48,580 bases of DNA from Spongospora subterranea (taxonomy: Eukaryota; Endomyxa; Phytomyxea; Plasmodiophorida; Plasmodiophoridae), in NCBI GenBank assembly GCA_900404475.1, contig OUQQ01000071.1:1-48580 (forward strand). The letters run 5' to 3'. Shown one piece after another: positions 1 to 10,689 of this stretch. Within the stretch, counting starts at the first letter, position 1; the number at the start of each line of letters is the position of its first letter. The notes beneath the pieces were generated by a model. It ran no database searches. It was not told the origin of the DNA and was given only the letters and a program-made list of their open reading frames with translations. Both the position numbers and the translations under genes were made by a program.

Positions 1-17
1 ATATTGCTCAAAAGGGG

Positions 18-170
18 TTTCGTTATCCAGTTTCCTAGATTAATTTTCAGTGTCCGATTGCTCAGAAGTCAGATCAAGTTTCGTTATCCAGTTTCCTAGA
101 TTAATTTCCAGTGTCCGATTTCTCAGATGAAATTTCGTTATCCGGTTTCCTAGATTAATGTCCAGTGTGG
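18..170. repeat. Short tandem repeat, three degenerate copies
   Basis: Three copies of a unit beginning TTTCGTTATCC start near 18, 79 and 133, so the spacing is 61 then 54 bases. The units share the order TTTCGTTATCC(A/G)GTTTCC, TAGATTAAT, CAGTGT and, in the first two, CCGATT(G/T)CTCAGA. The third copy decays after CAGTGT. The array may continue left of the window. I see no coding potential or known family. Confidence 0.8.
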
Positions 171-498
171 TTTCCCAGACGATGTTCTAGTCGCTCGTTC
201 TTTGCCCAACTTATATAAATTGGGTGTGAACGCGAGCTACGCCGAAGCGCACAAAGGCTAGCCGGCTGACCGTGGTCGACAGCCATTATCAGGAAGACTA
301 ACCCGCCAGGCATCCCTAGATTGTCACCCTTCGTGGCAGCCGACTTCCTTTCACCAGCAACACGATCGATCGTCGCCCCCATGTTGTCGATCCGTGACTT
401 GCGCAGTTGATTGCGGAGTGTCCAAGGACCAGATAAGGAGTTTTATGTCGTTGGCATTTTTCTGTGAATGCCACGGCGGCCTTGCTCTTTCACCACAA

Positions 499-535
499 CA
501 ACAATTTCCTGTAACCAAGTTACAGGAAATTGTTG
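499..535. repeat. Perfect palindrome, 17-bp arms with 3-nt loop
   Basis: CAACAATTTCCTGTAAC (499-515) is followed by CAA and then its exact reverse complement (519-535). The bases fit perfectly over both arms. No gene model, terminator run or transposon end is evident beside it. Its role is unknown; it could be a recombination or foldback product. Confidence 0.85.
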
Positions 536-953
536 ATTTAGTGGCTCAGGTTATCGAACGAGATATTACTCCTGTTGAATGTTGCATCCGGAGTGCGACG
601 CGCTGATCTTTTTGACCAGTCAATGAACCATCTGGCAGAAGACCTGATGCTTCGTTAGTATGGCAAATTGAGTAATTTTCAGCGAGGGAGCAAAACCGTT
701 CCTTCATATGAGACGTGATTGATTTGAGTTGGTGGGGAAAATGTTTCCTACAAACGATAGACAATGTGCGAGACGACTCATGCAATTTTATAAGAATGAA
801 GCATGTGGCGTGGCGAAAGGTTAAGGTGTGATGTTGCCCTAAGGTTGCTTTGTGATCAGCCAGATTTTGTCGATAATAATGATTGCTGGAAGAAGCAATC
901 ACGCGAAATTCCATTGTAATTGTGTCTTGTTGTCTCAATGTAATGAGGGGTGA

Positions 954-1087
954 TGGTATGGTATGGAATACAAAGTTTCGCGGGTTCTTGGGTTTGAAAA
1001 CCTGTGTACACCCAGGCTTTCCCTACTTCCCTTTGGCCGCAATAAGTAGCTTGTGTATTCACTGAAGGAACCTATTAGACCATCATT
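954..1087 (-). mobile_element. SINE-like element, copy 1 (reverse)
   Basis: Read on the reverse strand, this 134-bp element starts with GATGGTCTAATAGGTTCCTT and ends in a (CCATA)n tail. It matches the copies at 2566 and 45850 along its whole length, with shared blocks such as CTACTT, GTACACAGG and AGAACCCG. It is flanked by TGAGGGGTGA at 944-953 and 1088-1097, a 10-bp direct repeat that looks like a target-site duplication. TGGTCTAATAGG fits the RNA polymerase III A-box pattern; a B box is not clear. Short length, simple-repeat tail and duplicated target are typical of SINEs. The mobilising LINE is not identified. Confidence 0.75.
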
Positions 1088-1412
1088 TGAGGGGTGAAAG
1101 ACCCACATACTAGGGAGAACTGCGATTATTCCTCGCCCGATTGTTCGAAACGGTTTGTAAAGAGTGGAAATTTCAACATACAAAAGTTGTACATATTGAG
1201 GCTGGATTCTGATCTTTAATACGGGGACGCTGATTTGCAAGTTCGCTCGGAAACGTTGGCGGTAAATGATGCCTAGAAACAAGAGTGGGTTGCAAGTTGA
1301 CTAACAAACAGGTTGAATACGCGGTCAGGAAGTATCAGCGAAATCAATTCGTCTCGCAATCGCTTATCAACGAACTGTGCTTGACAATATTTGCGTGACC
1401 CTTTTGTATTAA

Positions 1413-1976
1413 ATGCGCGCCCACGCCACGGAGTTGTCCAGTGAATTTACAAGGACCATGACCGGGCTTGTTCTTTTCGCCAATGCAGCCTGCCGTTCAA
1501 AAGGCACACTACGGACCAGTTACTACAGTATTTATTGTCATCAGGGTCAGGTATGCGATACTATGACATCGTTTTCTGTGCTCTCGTGCTACTGCTTTGT
1601 TCTTCGCTGTCAGCCGCCGTCCGTGAAAAAGAATCTCACCGTTAAGGCTCTTAGTGCTATTTTTTTCTTTAAATGTCTCAATCAATCTTTCACAGTCGCC
1701 AAAAAGCAATGCCTCAAACGCTATCCAGTCCTTGATTTAACGAGTACTCCGGTCACATTTGCATCGCTTGCTGCCCTATTGACCACAATTGTTTCAGTAA
1801 TTATGGGGATAATTGCCATAAACGTTGCTGTCTCATACCGACAATATGATCCTGCTAAATCCATATTTCTAGCTTTTGCAGTATTCCTGTTCCGAATGTG
1901 GTTCTCTATAGCATTCTGGATATTATCAGTTTTGCCCTCCATCAAAAAATGGTCACGTTTCAAACATCCGGAATGA
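1413..1976 (+). CDS. Possible membrane protein, unidentified
   Basis: This open frame of 187 codons has no recognised homologue. Its C-terminal half is protein-like. Residues about 115-140 (FASLAALLTTIVSVIMGIIA) and about 150-175 (SIFLAFAVFLFRMWFSIAFW) are hydrophobic enough for two membrane segments, followed by a basic tail (KKWSRFKHPE). The stretch 1552-1614 starts GTATGC, ends CTGTCAG and is 63 bases, a multiple of three. It could therefore be an in-frame intron or remain as coding sequence. An internal ATG at 1563 is another possible start. It lies in a transposon-rich flank without a supporting neighbour, so it may be chance or the remains of a gene. Confidence 0.35.
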   Translation: MRAHATELSSEFTRTMTGLVLFANAACRSKGTLRTSYYSIYCHQGQVCDTMTSFSVLSCYCFVLRCQPPSVKKNLTVKALSAIFFFKCLNQSFTVAKKQCLKRYPVLDLTSTPVTFASLAALLTTIVSVIMGIIAINVAVSYRQYDPAKSIFLAFAVFLFRMWFSIAFWILSVLPSIKKWSRFKHPE

Positions 1977-2565
1977 ACTTCAGTAAAACTTGTTTGCACC
2001 AACAAAACTATTCATCTATCTAGGATACAGCAAATTGGGAATAGGGGATATTTTGCGATCATTCTCTTTGTCAGCCATATTTGGTTTTGCGACCAATCAG
2101 AATTTAGATCAATGGCTAGCAATTCTCCAGTCCGAAATGGGATAAGATAGCGAGCGTATATTCCCTTTGTTGAGGATGATGCTTTTGTCACTGTATCTTG
2201 CCTCTAATCCTAGCATCTTTGATGTTTCATCTTGAAGCCGTAGACTATTTTTGTAAGCATGCATACCATGACCTTCAGGCTGTTGGACGTAAATGGGGAG
2301 CAGAAGTGATACGTTAAAATAGGATGTGGTAAAGAATCTCTGGTTTTTTTTACAGGTGTTGTTGACATAGGTTTGAGAATATTTCTTCGCGAGAAATCTA
2401 GCTTTGGCTTTTTGAGGTGAATGTTGTTGTCCTTGTGTTTGGTGAAGGAATGTGGGAGAGTGAGTTGCCTGGCAGTAAACTCGTTACACTAGATAGGCAA
2501 CGTAATCCGGTGGGGGCAGGTCCCATTCGGTGTGGTAGTTAGGACAGGTTATGTTGCTGAATCCA
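1977..2565. other. No feature recognised
   Basis: This stretch of about 590 bases between the putative membrane protein and the second SINE copy shows no convincing coding exon, RNA gene or repeat. Confidence 0.5.
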
Positions 2566-2713
2566 GCTGGTCTAATATGTTCCTTCAATGGATACCCAAG
2601 CTACTTGTAGGCTGTAGCAACCAGGCGGATGTAAGGACTCACTGGTAGTACACAGGATTACTCAAAGCATCAGAATCCGCGAACCTTTGCGGTATTTCAA
2701 ACCACACCATACC
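2566..2713 (+). mobile_element. SINE-like element, copy 2 (forward)
   Basis: The element begins GCTGGTCTAATATGTTCCTT, carries the shared blocks TACCCAAGCTACTTGTAG and TGGTAGTACACAGGATTAC, and ends in ACCACACCATACC, a short form of the ATACC tail. It is the same family as 954-1087 (reverse) and 45850-45985. A possible worn target duplication is TGAATCCA before and TGAAAATCCA after. It is about 148 bp, slightly longer than the others because of an insertion before the tail. Tail shortening and the imperfect flanks suggest an older copy. Confidence 0.7.
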
Positions 2714-2943
2714 TGTTCGGTGAAAATCCATCTACCCTGAATTGCTCTCACGTGGCGTGGGCGGTCGACGGGGATCCAAGTATGGTTATCGTAGCGCGAT
2801 GCCATATCTTGCTCTGCAGCTGCATTTTATTCATGAGCAAAAGAATCGAAAAGGTGATATTGGTACGGATCACAAACGAGCGGATATCAGTGGATGGACG
2901 GGGATATCGAGTGCAGGACGGGTTCAAGTCTGAATCCCCCCAA

Positions 2944-3445
2944 CTACACTACTACAGCATTTTCCTTGCACAGACCCTCGGTAAACATACCAGCCAGATT
3001 ATCTTTTGAGAGGACGTACACGATTTTGCATTATTTGTTTGATCCAGTTTCCAATATCATGCTCACGAATATCAATGTGTTTCATCTTTGAATGAATAAT
3101 TGCACTAATTCCAAACGCAATAGAACCATGATTAATTTGACTCAGAGGTGCTGGGTGTAGTTCACGAGGCAATGGTTTCAGCTTCACATGATGACAGAGA
3201 TGTAGTAGATTGTTTTTTAACTCGATATACCGGAGAGCCATTCACTTGAAATACATAACCAGAGGTCGATCTGTAAGTATCGAGATCCCCAGCCCAATCA
3301 GAGTCGGAATATCCAGTGATTGTAATTACTGATGTATCGGATGATCTGTCATACAATAACCCCAATGTACCGGTCCCACTAATCAAATCGATGCAGTGAA
3401 ATGCTTAGATCCTGGGTCATGTACATTGCGTCTCACTTCACCAAC
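2944..3445 (-). mobile_element. Ty1/copia pol remnant (RNase H end)
   Basis: On the reverse strand the frames read the C-terminal part of copia polyprotein in order: VHDPGSKHFTASI, then GLLYDRSSD, then the RNase H core GYSDSDWAGDLDTYRSTSGY with LSSCEAE, then HSKMKHIDIREHDI, and finally LSKDNLAGMFTEGLCK near 2950. These are established copia RNase H and tail motifs. The order is intact, but the reading moves between frames after LSSCEAE and near 3020, and a stop lies just after CEAETIAS. No LTR, integrase or reverse transcriptase catalytic region is joined to it, so it is a dead 3' fragment. Confidence 0.85.
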
Positions 3446-5299
3446 TGCCTATATCTAGCCGAGTATGTAAATAACATGGCCTTTCTGGAAAAAAGTATTT
3501 CACGCTTCTGAAAATCACATGTAAAATATAGAGAAGGGCAGCTGGAATCATATGAACAGTTGAAGTGCCCTCAATGAATCGACTGGTCGGGGAGCTTCAT
3601 CGTCCTTACAGTGAAAAAATGTCAGTGTTTTCCACAGCAACAACATTGCTGCTAATCAAAAGATAGTCTTACAATGCTGATTGAGAAATATAGAGGCGAA
3701 TCTAGAAGTGGAAGCCGTTTGGTGAGTCGATGGAACGTATGAGTTTATGTTCGGAGAGCGACCTAATTGCCCATGGTGCACTGGGGAACCGACGTCTGGC
3801 CCAAGGATGCTACGCTATAACAAAACTATCTATAAAGTACTGATACTCCTCAAAACTGCTGATTTCTCTCACATCAATCCGGTTTACTTGGAAGGCAGCT
3901 GTTCTGGGTGACAGGACTAAAGTCTATGCTCAAAGTCCTAACCGTCGACTTCACGGCCAGAAAGAAAATATCAGCAACAGTGGCTGGATTTATTAACCAC
4001 TGTCAGATCGATGTTTCTTTTGCTTAGGTAAATTAAAGAAAGTAACGCCTTGACGAGAAATGCGACGAGATATATGAACGAAGCAACAAAGAACGTAAAA
4101 TGCCTCAGCAACATGCTTCTACTGAAAAAAGGGGAATTCGAAGCGATAGATAAAAAGGCATTTGACGAACATTGATCAAAGTTAGCTGAACAACGTTACA
4201 AAGTTAGTCAAAACAGAATCAGTAGAATAAATGGATAAGATCACTTTTCGGATCAAAATTGCGGATACGGGTGAAGATCGAGTCTTTTTTTGACGAAACG
4301 TCAGCAAATGTTATATGGACTGTTAATTTCAATCAGAACATGATCTCGCCAAGAAATGTAGAACTTTACTCATCTGGTGAACATTTCCTTCGGAATTCAG
4401 CGGCTCTGGATCAGGATCATCGCTGCAGTCGAAGAAAAATGAAAACCAGAACAATAGAACTATCACGCAAAAGAGGAGGAAACTGTACTTCATCACTGAC
4501 AAATTTCTCGAGCTAAAAGCCAAATATAAAACAAGGCGAGTTTGCAGCTGCCAGGTTTGGCATTGCCGAAAAGTCCGAACGAAGCTCACTATAAAGCACA
4601 GTACCTACGGTCCCGAATGAGTGAGCAAACGACTGCCCCTACAAAACGTCAGCTGGCTGTCGGTCAAACGTATTCAACAACTCTCTTCACACAAAGAAAG
4701 CATCAAATGCTCAGATGTTACAAAGTTCAAGTCAACTGAGCTTTTGTGAACGCTGCCTAACAAGCAGTGTAATGGATTTTGCCTTCTACTCAAGGTTGGT
4801 GAAATGGGTTTGAAAATTGATTGGATTCTGTGTCTCAATGATGTTGATAGCAAAGTCGGTGACATAAAGGGCAAAGTGTCATATGTGCGCAATTCGAAAC
4901 TTGTAACAAAGAGGATAGCCAAACGGCCGGAAGAACGAGCGAGGCAGAATATTCACACAAAGATATAGCAAACACAAAGCAGGGAATCCACTACAGGAAA
5001 CGAGTGATATATTGATTTTAGTTCGTACAGTGCGGGAAGTATTAACCCGACAACTTTTGAATGAAGGACTTTAGGTTATCTATTGGGGCCTCCCAAATGT
5101 GTCCAACCAAAATGATTTTCTCGTACAGATCTCATTGTTGTAAAAAAATTACGAAAGAAAATTGAAAAATAATAAAACCCGAGAGCTGCAATCGTTTTAC
5201 AGTGTGAGAAGCGAAAATTAGGACTCGTGTAGACGAAAGTAACTACCGACAACAATTACATAACAGCACCGGATATGACCAACCTCATGATCGCCATAG
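3446..5299. other. AT-rich stretch, no gene recognised
   Basis: About 1.85 kb with only short open frames and no recognisable domain. It lies between the copia fragment and the non-LTR element. It may be decayed transposon sequence, but I could not match any part. Confidence 0.4.
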
Positions 5300-8200
5300 A
5301 TGATAATTCATGGTACAAACAGTACTCAAAAGGGAACCTGGAGCCCAAAGAAAACACAAGTATTTTCCGAAGTCTACAATAAGGGAAAACTCAACGAAAA
5401 TCGATAATCAAATTGAACAACCTACAAGGCAATATTTATATCTCAAAAAAACGTTGCACATTACCAAGGACAGCATTGCAGACCAGAAAAAAAGGGAAAA
5501 AAAAACTGACATGGACCGAAAACTTTCCATAATTGGCATTCCAGAAAGGGTCGTCGTGTCAGGGCAGATCTACTCTGCACTCAAGGCCACACTGCCAAAG
5601 CCAAATACATTGGCAACAACACGGCGAGTCATGCCGACGAAGCGCTCGAAGAAGACATGCTACAACTTTTCGGGAAAAAATGCACAGCATCCAGAACAAA
5701 GATTAATGGCAAGAACACTACGGCTTGGGTGCAAACAAAAAGACTTTTGCGGATGTGGAAAACAAAAACGTGAAAGAACACTGGTGCCACCACATGCGTC
5801 ACATGCCATCAGGAAGGACACGAACATAAGTAATGTTCACCAAGATCGAATACTAAATGGATCAGCAATTGCAGGATACCAACATTAAGAGAATGACAAA
5901 AGATGGAAACAGTACTGGATTGCACCAGACATATGCCATAGACTTGACACTAGTAATTATCGATTTAGAAATGTAGTTGGAGCAGGCACCTGTGCACTTG
6001 AAGCAATCAGAACATCAGGAGCAATACCAGACATTACTGTACAGCAATTACGTAGAAACAAATGTGATTATGGCAGAGACCCAAACAAGGGAACTCTCAT
6101 AGCGACAAAAATACTGAACTACGCCGGATCATTACCCAATGAAAATCATACGCTTGATGCATTTCTAGTAGACATATTGAAACGGGACCGACAATGGACT
6201 GGATTGTTCGAATTAACAATAGCAGCTTTTATATATGAGATCAACCTAGTCATCATAGGCCAGGCAAAACAATCTCTGACCACAGATATACAGGAAAGGA
6301 TTAAATCATTACGGGACAGCGTTCAATGGAAAAGCACGATCTATGTATTGCACCACATGCATGGAAAACCATCAACACCGATGGGACATAGTAGACTAAA
6401 CCACCATGGGACTCTTCTCTTATTAGAGAGATACTCGATGATGAATAACATCATTACCACAAATGATCAATGCGAGGAATACTCGAAAACCAATATAGAA
6501 ATAACAATACCCAACAATTAATGCCCCAAAACAGGTCTCAAAAAAGATTACTGAAAACAAATCACTGACGAACATTTCTGAAACGTCAACCACATCTACA
6601 AAGCTGAGCCAAAGTTCGCTAACGGCATGAATGAAATTATTCACCCAATATCGTTTCTTGCCAAAATTGAGAATCACCACCTCAATTTTTCTTGGACAAA
6701 AAATCAGTGACCAAAACAGTGAATTAGACCAAGCACCACACGAAAAGGGACAGTCCAAACAGAACTTACCTCAAACAAAAAAGGCAACTGAAAATAACGC
6801 AATGTTTTGTGGCGCGGCTCAATAATATTCAAAATAAAACAAGTGAATAATAGCAGCAATTTGACCATAGCCCAACGGCATGCATGTTAACTAAGCGAAG
6901 GAAAAAGCACAGGAACTGACCTTCTGCGAAGAGGAAAACCAAATCGACGTCTTTTGCATTTCAGAGTTGAAAAACGAAGAAAAATTCATGAGTTCCCTTA
7001 TTACGAATGCGATGATCAATACACACAATCAGGAATATTCTTGAGACAGCGCGTCAACGTTGAAAAGATAATATCCACCGGTGATGAATACAATGTTTCG
7101 GACAGAATGCAATTAGTACTACTCAGATCGTTAACATCTTACAAAATGATATTGATTCACACATATATTCCACTGATATCGAAGAGCAACAAGAACAGCT
7201 GACTGGAAATAAGTAGAATTAACAAGAGCAGAACCGATAATTGACGACCACAACATCAGAGATCGAAGGTTTGGCATAAACCATACAGAAAATCACACAT
7301 ACCTAAACGGAATGTTAGACGACTTCCTAATAATCAATAATGGAAATAAACACTTCCAGAAACGACAGCACACTAGGTAGATATCCCAATGATTGTGAAT
7401 TGCAAAGTGAATGTCGACTTAAACAGCGACCATCTGCCAACAAACGTAAAAAACGATATTAAAACAAACGACAACAAACTACCTGAAAACTGAAAACGAA
7501 TCAAGAAACTTGACATCAAATCAACAATGATGAACCTAGCAGAACAGATCTCTCAGCCCATTGGTCAACACATAGGACTCACAGATTTCACAGCAAGGCT
7601 CCAACAACCCGTAATATAAAATACCGATACGTCCGACTGACCAGATGCAAATTCTGGAAATGCAAAGTAAAAGCAGCACTGAAATTAACAAACAAACTCA
7701 GATGCGAACTACATTACGATATACGTTCACGAAAGAGTTAAAACCAGATTACAACGGGACAAGAAGAACTAAACAACGCAGCATTAGACTTCAAGAAGCA
7801 ATAAGTAAAAGTCACAACAAACATTTGGCAATAATGGTCCAAACAGCATGAGAGGACCCGTCTTGGAGCACAAATATGGAAACTGGCCCAATTCAGCATA
7901 CAGACTAACAAAAGAAAAGAAGAAAATGAAACCCATAGAACGGAAGCCAAAGAGGAGGTGGAAGCCATTGCCTCAAAGTTTGAAGAGACTTACAGTGCAC
8001 CAGATCTAGACCTGACCGAAATAGAACAATTGGAAAAACATGAGTTACTCCTAACAGAATTATGGAAGGAACGGTTGGCAATACCAAACGCACATATATT
8101 ACCATAAGAGAACAGGAGCGAGCGTAAAAAAGCCAGCAGCGAATCTGCTGGCGGTGTGGACTGGATCCCCAATAGCCTGATCAGACAAATGGTATAATCA

Positions 8201-8880
8201 AGGGAACATTGCTGAAAGCTATTAATGTTGGCATCATAGACGCAGGACACTTCCACAAGATTTGACCACTGCCCAATGCCAAACCAGGTGAATATAGACC
8301 AATGTCGCTGATCGTCAACATAGGGAAAATAGTCGAAGAAATCATAGAGCACAGAATACGACAACAAGTAAGCGATAACATTCCAAAAAATCAATCGGGC
8401 TGCAGAAACTCTGCTAACCCAGAAGATGAGCAGAATGGGGGATCCCATATAGGACATATCAACAGGTATGCAGAGGATTTATTGGAGGGAAACTGAAGAG
8501 TACTACTAGCCTTGGCTGGCAAGAGAACTCAACACAAACATGAAAAGAACATTGAAACCCATTGAGACAGCCTACAGAGTATAAAATAGCATATACAGGA
8601 TGTTTCCCACCAATATCGCTGCTACATGCAATATCAGGACTCCCACTGCTCAAAGACAAAATAACGGAAACAACAATGACAGTACTCGCTGCTCAGGCCA
8701 ATGCCTTTGGGATTTTCTCAATGCCAGAAGGAAGAATCCGGATGTGTCAGATAAGTTGATGATAGCGACCATTTCCGCCACTGCAACAAGATTCAGAGTA
8801 AATGAAACCTCAATCAAAAAAATCTACAATCGTGGCTGTCAATCATTATCAGAAGGGAGGTTGATATACAGCAGCTAGAC
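5300..8880 (+). mobile_element. Decayed non-LTR retrotransposon (APE endonuclease + RT)
   Basis: The segment reads as a two-ORF LINE broken by many stops and shifts. A basic ORF1-like region (5310-5888) includes a CCHC knuckle around 5795-5840 read as CVTCHQEGH then a stop and Cys. Around 6950-7480 frames resemble an apurinic-type endonuclease (IDVFCISELK, later LNGMLDDFLIINNG and TLGRYPND). Reverse transcriptase follows: ESAGGVDWIPNSLIRQM near 8140, then KPGEYRPMSLIVNIGKIVEE and RIRQQVSDNIPKNQSG at 8285-8405. TLKPIETAYR near 8550 belongs to the region after the palm. The catalytic palm between these blocks is missing, so there is an internal deletion. It is not functional. The clade cannot be set by eye. 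Confidence 0.75.
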
Positions 8881-8884
8881 ATAT

Positions 8885-9890
8885 TGGCAGGTCAGGACGT
8901 AAGAACGCAGTTACTTTGGATCTTGAGGCAATCATGACCTTCCCGTTGACATTGCGCCAAGCTCGACGGCGAATCACTTGAATGTTTCCACAAGCACTTT
9001 GCATCGCCGAAGGAGGATTAATACAGCCCCATACTAACTCTATAAAACCCTATTTGACCGAGCGGAGCAAACTCGAACGAATTCAATTCTGCATCTCTGA
9101 TCTCGACGTGAATGGTTTACCTGACCAAAACTAACCAAAGGTACTACTTGGCGAAAGGCGAAAAACCTCCTCCTTCTACAGCACAAAGTGAGAGATTCAT
9201 CACAAAAATGATTTGGCAAAGCCACGGTACGATACGAGTTCCAAGCAAGTGTTCGACGGAACAATCGGAATCTGGCCATTCGTATACAAAGTACCTGTAC
9301 AAATGAAAAGCAAAAAAACGGCCTGCTGGAACAATGGAACATGTCAGAAGCTTCGTCCTCCCTGAAACAATTCGAACGCGATTCATCTTTCCAAGTAGGA
9401 GACACATCCCACACAGATTAGAAATGCATGTACATCAGTTGAAAAGCCAGATACCTGTAATTCCAGCAATACGCGAGAAAGGCCTATAACATGGGCTGGT
9501 CAAACACATAGCAGAATGTATGTGCAGCAGGATAATGCAAGGCCACACTCAAAAGCCAATGACCCGATTGCTACGGAAGCATTAAAGGGCCAGGATTGCC
9601 TAATCGAACTGTGTTCAACAACCAGCAAATAGTCCACACCTGAACGTACACGACTTAGGATTTTCTCGATCCATACAGAGTCTGCGGCATCAACTACCAC
9701 AAAGGAATAATGATGATTTGGAATCTGTTGCCCTGAATAACGTGTTCCTAACCTTACAAGGATGTATGATCGAAACCATGAAAGGTCAAGGAAGCAACAA
9801 ATCTACATTTGGGCAAAGTGTCGTTGTCGAGAAGACACCAACTCTCTCAATCGTTGTCTTGCCCTGAAGACCTTGTCACTCAAACTACGT
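8885..9890 (+). mobile_element. Tc1/mariner-type transposase relic
   Basis: A nearly full-length DDE transposase can be followed through several frame changes: GRSGRKNAVTLDLEAIMTFP and LTLRQARRRIT near 8890-8970; IKPYLTERSKLERIQFCISD near 9040; VYLTKTNQRYYLAKGEKPPP and SERFITKMIW at 9115-9220; FDGTIGIWPFVYKVP near 9255; VQQDNARPHSKA near 9515; QPANSPHLNVHDLGFSRSIQ near 9620; and VFLTLQGCM near 9750. The QDNA-PH and PANSP-LN-DLGF motifs are the central and last catalytic blocks of a Tc1/mariner subgroup I associate with oomycetes and fungi. Multiple shifts and stops make it a pseudogene. I did not find terminal inverted repeats. Confidence 0.8.
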
Positions 9891-10266
9891 ACTAGTACAG
9901 CAAGTATTTGACTCGATGTGACTGGGCATGTTCACCAATAAATTCGGTTCGATGGGACGGAAGGAGTAATGGTTAGTTTGTAAACATATACCTTTTCGCC
10001 CACAATCTCAGTTTCCTCTTATCCGTTCCCATCAACAACGAGTTTCGAAAACGCTTCTGTTGGATTCAGACTAAAATGCTCGGAATATTTTGGTTCGTTT
10101 TAGTGTAAATCATTATCAGCTAAAGGATCGCCCAGCAGTATTATATAATTAACAACAATATTTGCTTGACACGATTCTTTTCGCAAGGTCTTTCCATCCG
10201 ATTTGAACGCTTCACAATCGAATGCAGAGAATCGTCGTATATATGACGAGAAGGAACCAATATTCG
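9891..10266. other. No feature recognised
   Basis: About 375 bases after the transposase relic. There is no convincing exon or repeat. Confidence 0.4.
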
Positions 10267-10689
10267 TCAACGGGCTCCATTGCCAAATTTCGCCTTCATG
10301 ATGCAGGTTTGAAATTGTTGGTTCGTTGGGTTGGACACCATGACATCATAAGTGTTGTTGAGGATCGATTTCATTGGAATTCTGCTCGACACGAAACTGA
10401 AGAGGGACTCCACCACTTGCTCATGCTGGAGCAAGATGTGAAACCGAACCCAATTAGATCTCCAGATCAACAACCAAACCAAAGCCATAAGAATCTTTGA
10501 CAAATGGCAAGGTTTCGACAGCTCCATGAATTCAGGAAAATCAGTTTCGCACATTGATAATAAATGCCCAGATTACCTTCGTCAGCCCCATTTGCCCAAG
10601 AAATGCTGGCTTCTTTTGTGAACTCCACTACAAAATCGCCGTTTTCCAAGGACGGCAGTGACTCAGATACGTCTCAACAGTTGCGACAT
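10267..10689 (-). CDS. Possible small four-exon gene, unknown product
   Basis: A frame-consistent reverse-strand model can be built: exon 1 10671-10689, exon 2 10577-10627, exon 3 10475-10494 and exon 4 10267-10425, with introns 10628-10670 (43 nt), 10495-10576 (82 nt) and 10426-10474 (49 nt). All start GT and end AG. The product would be 82 residues, starting MSQLLRLEFTKEASISWANG and ending KAKFGNGAR. I do not recognise it. Intron 2 has an alternative 3' site giving an insertion. Tiny exons and the long second intron weaken the model. The opposite strand also carries an open frame over 10222-10500, so the real strand is uncertain. Confidence 0.3.

Noticed and set aside
2878..2945. tRNA-like sequence (GCGGATATCAGTGGATGG ... 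GGGTTCAAGTC)
   Set aside because: The head and TPsiC-like block resemble tRNA, but the acceptor and T stems do not pair and the 3' side does not match. It is at most a worn tRNA-derived relic.
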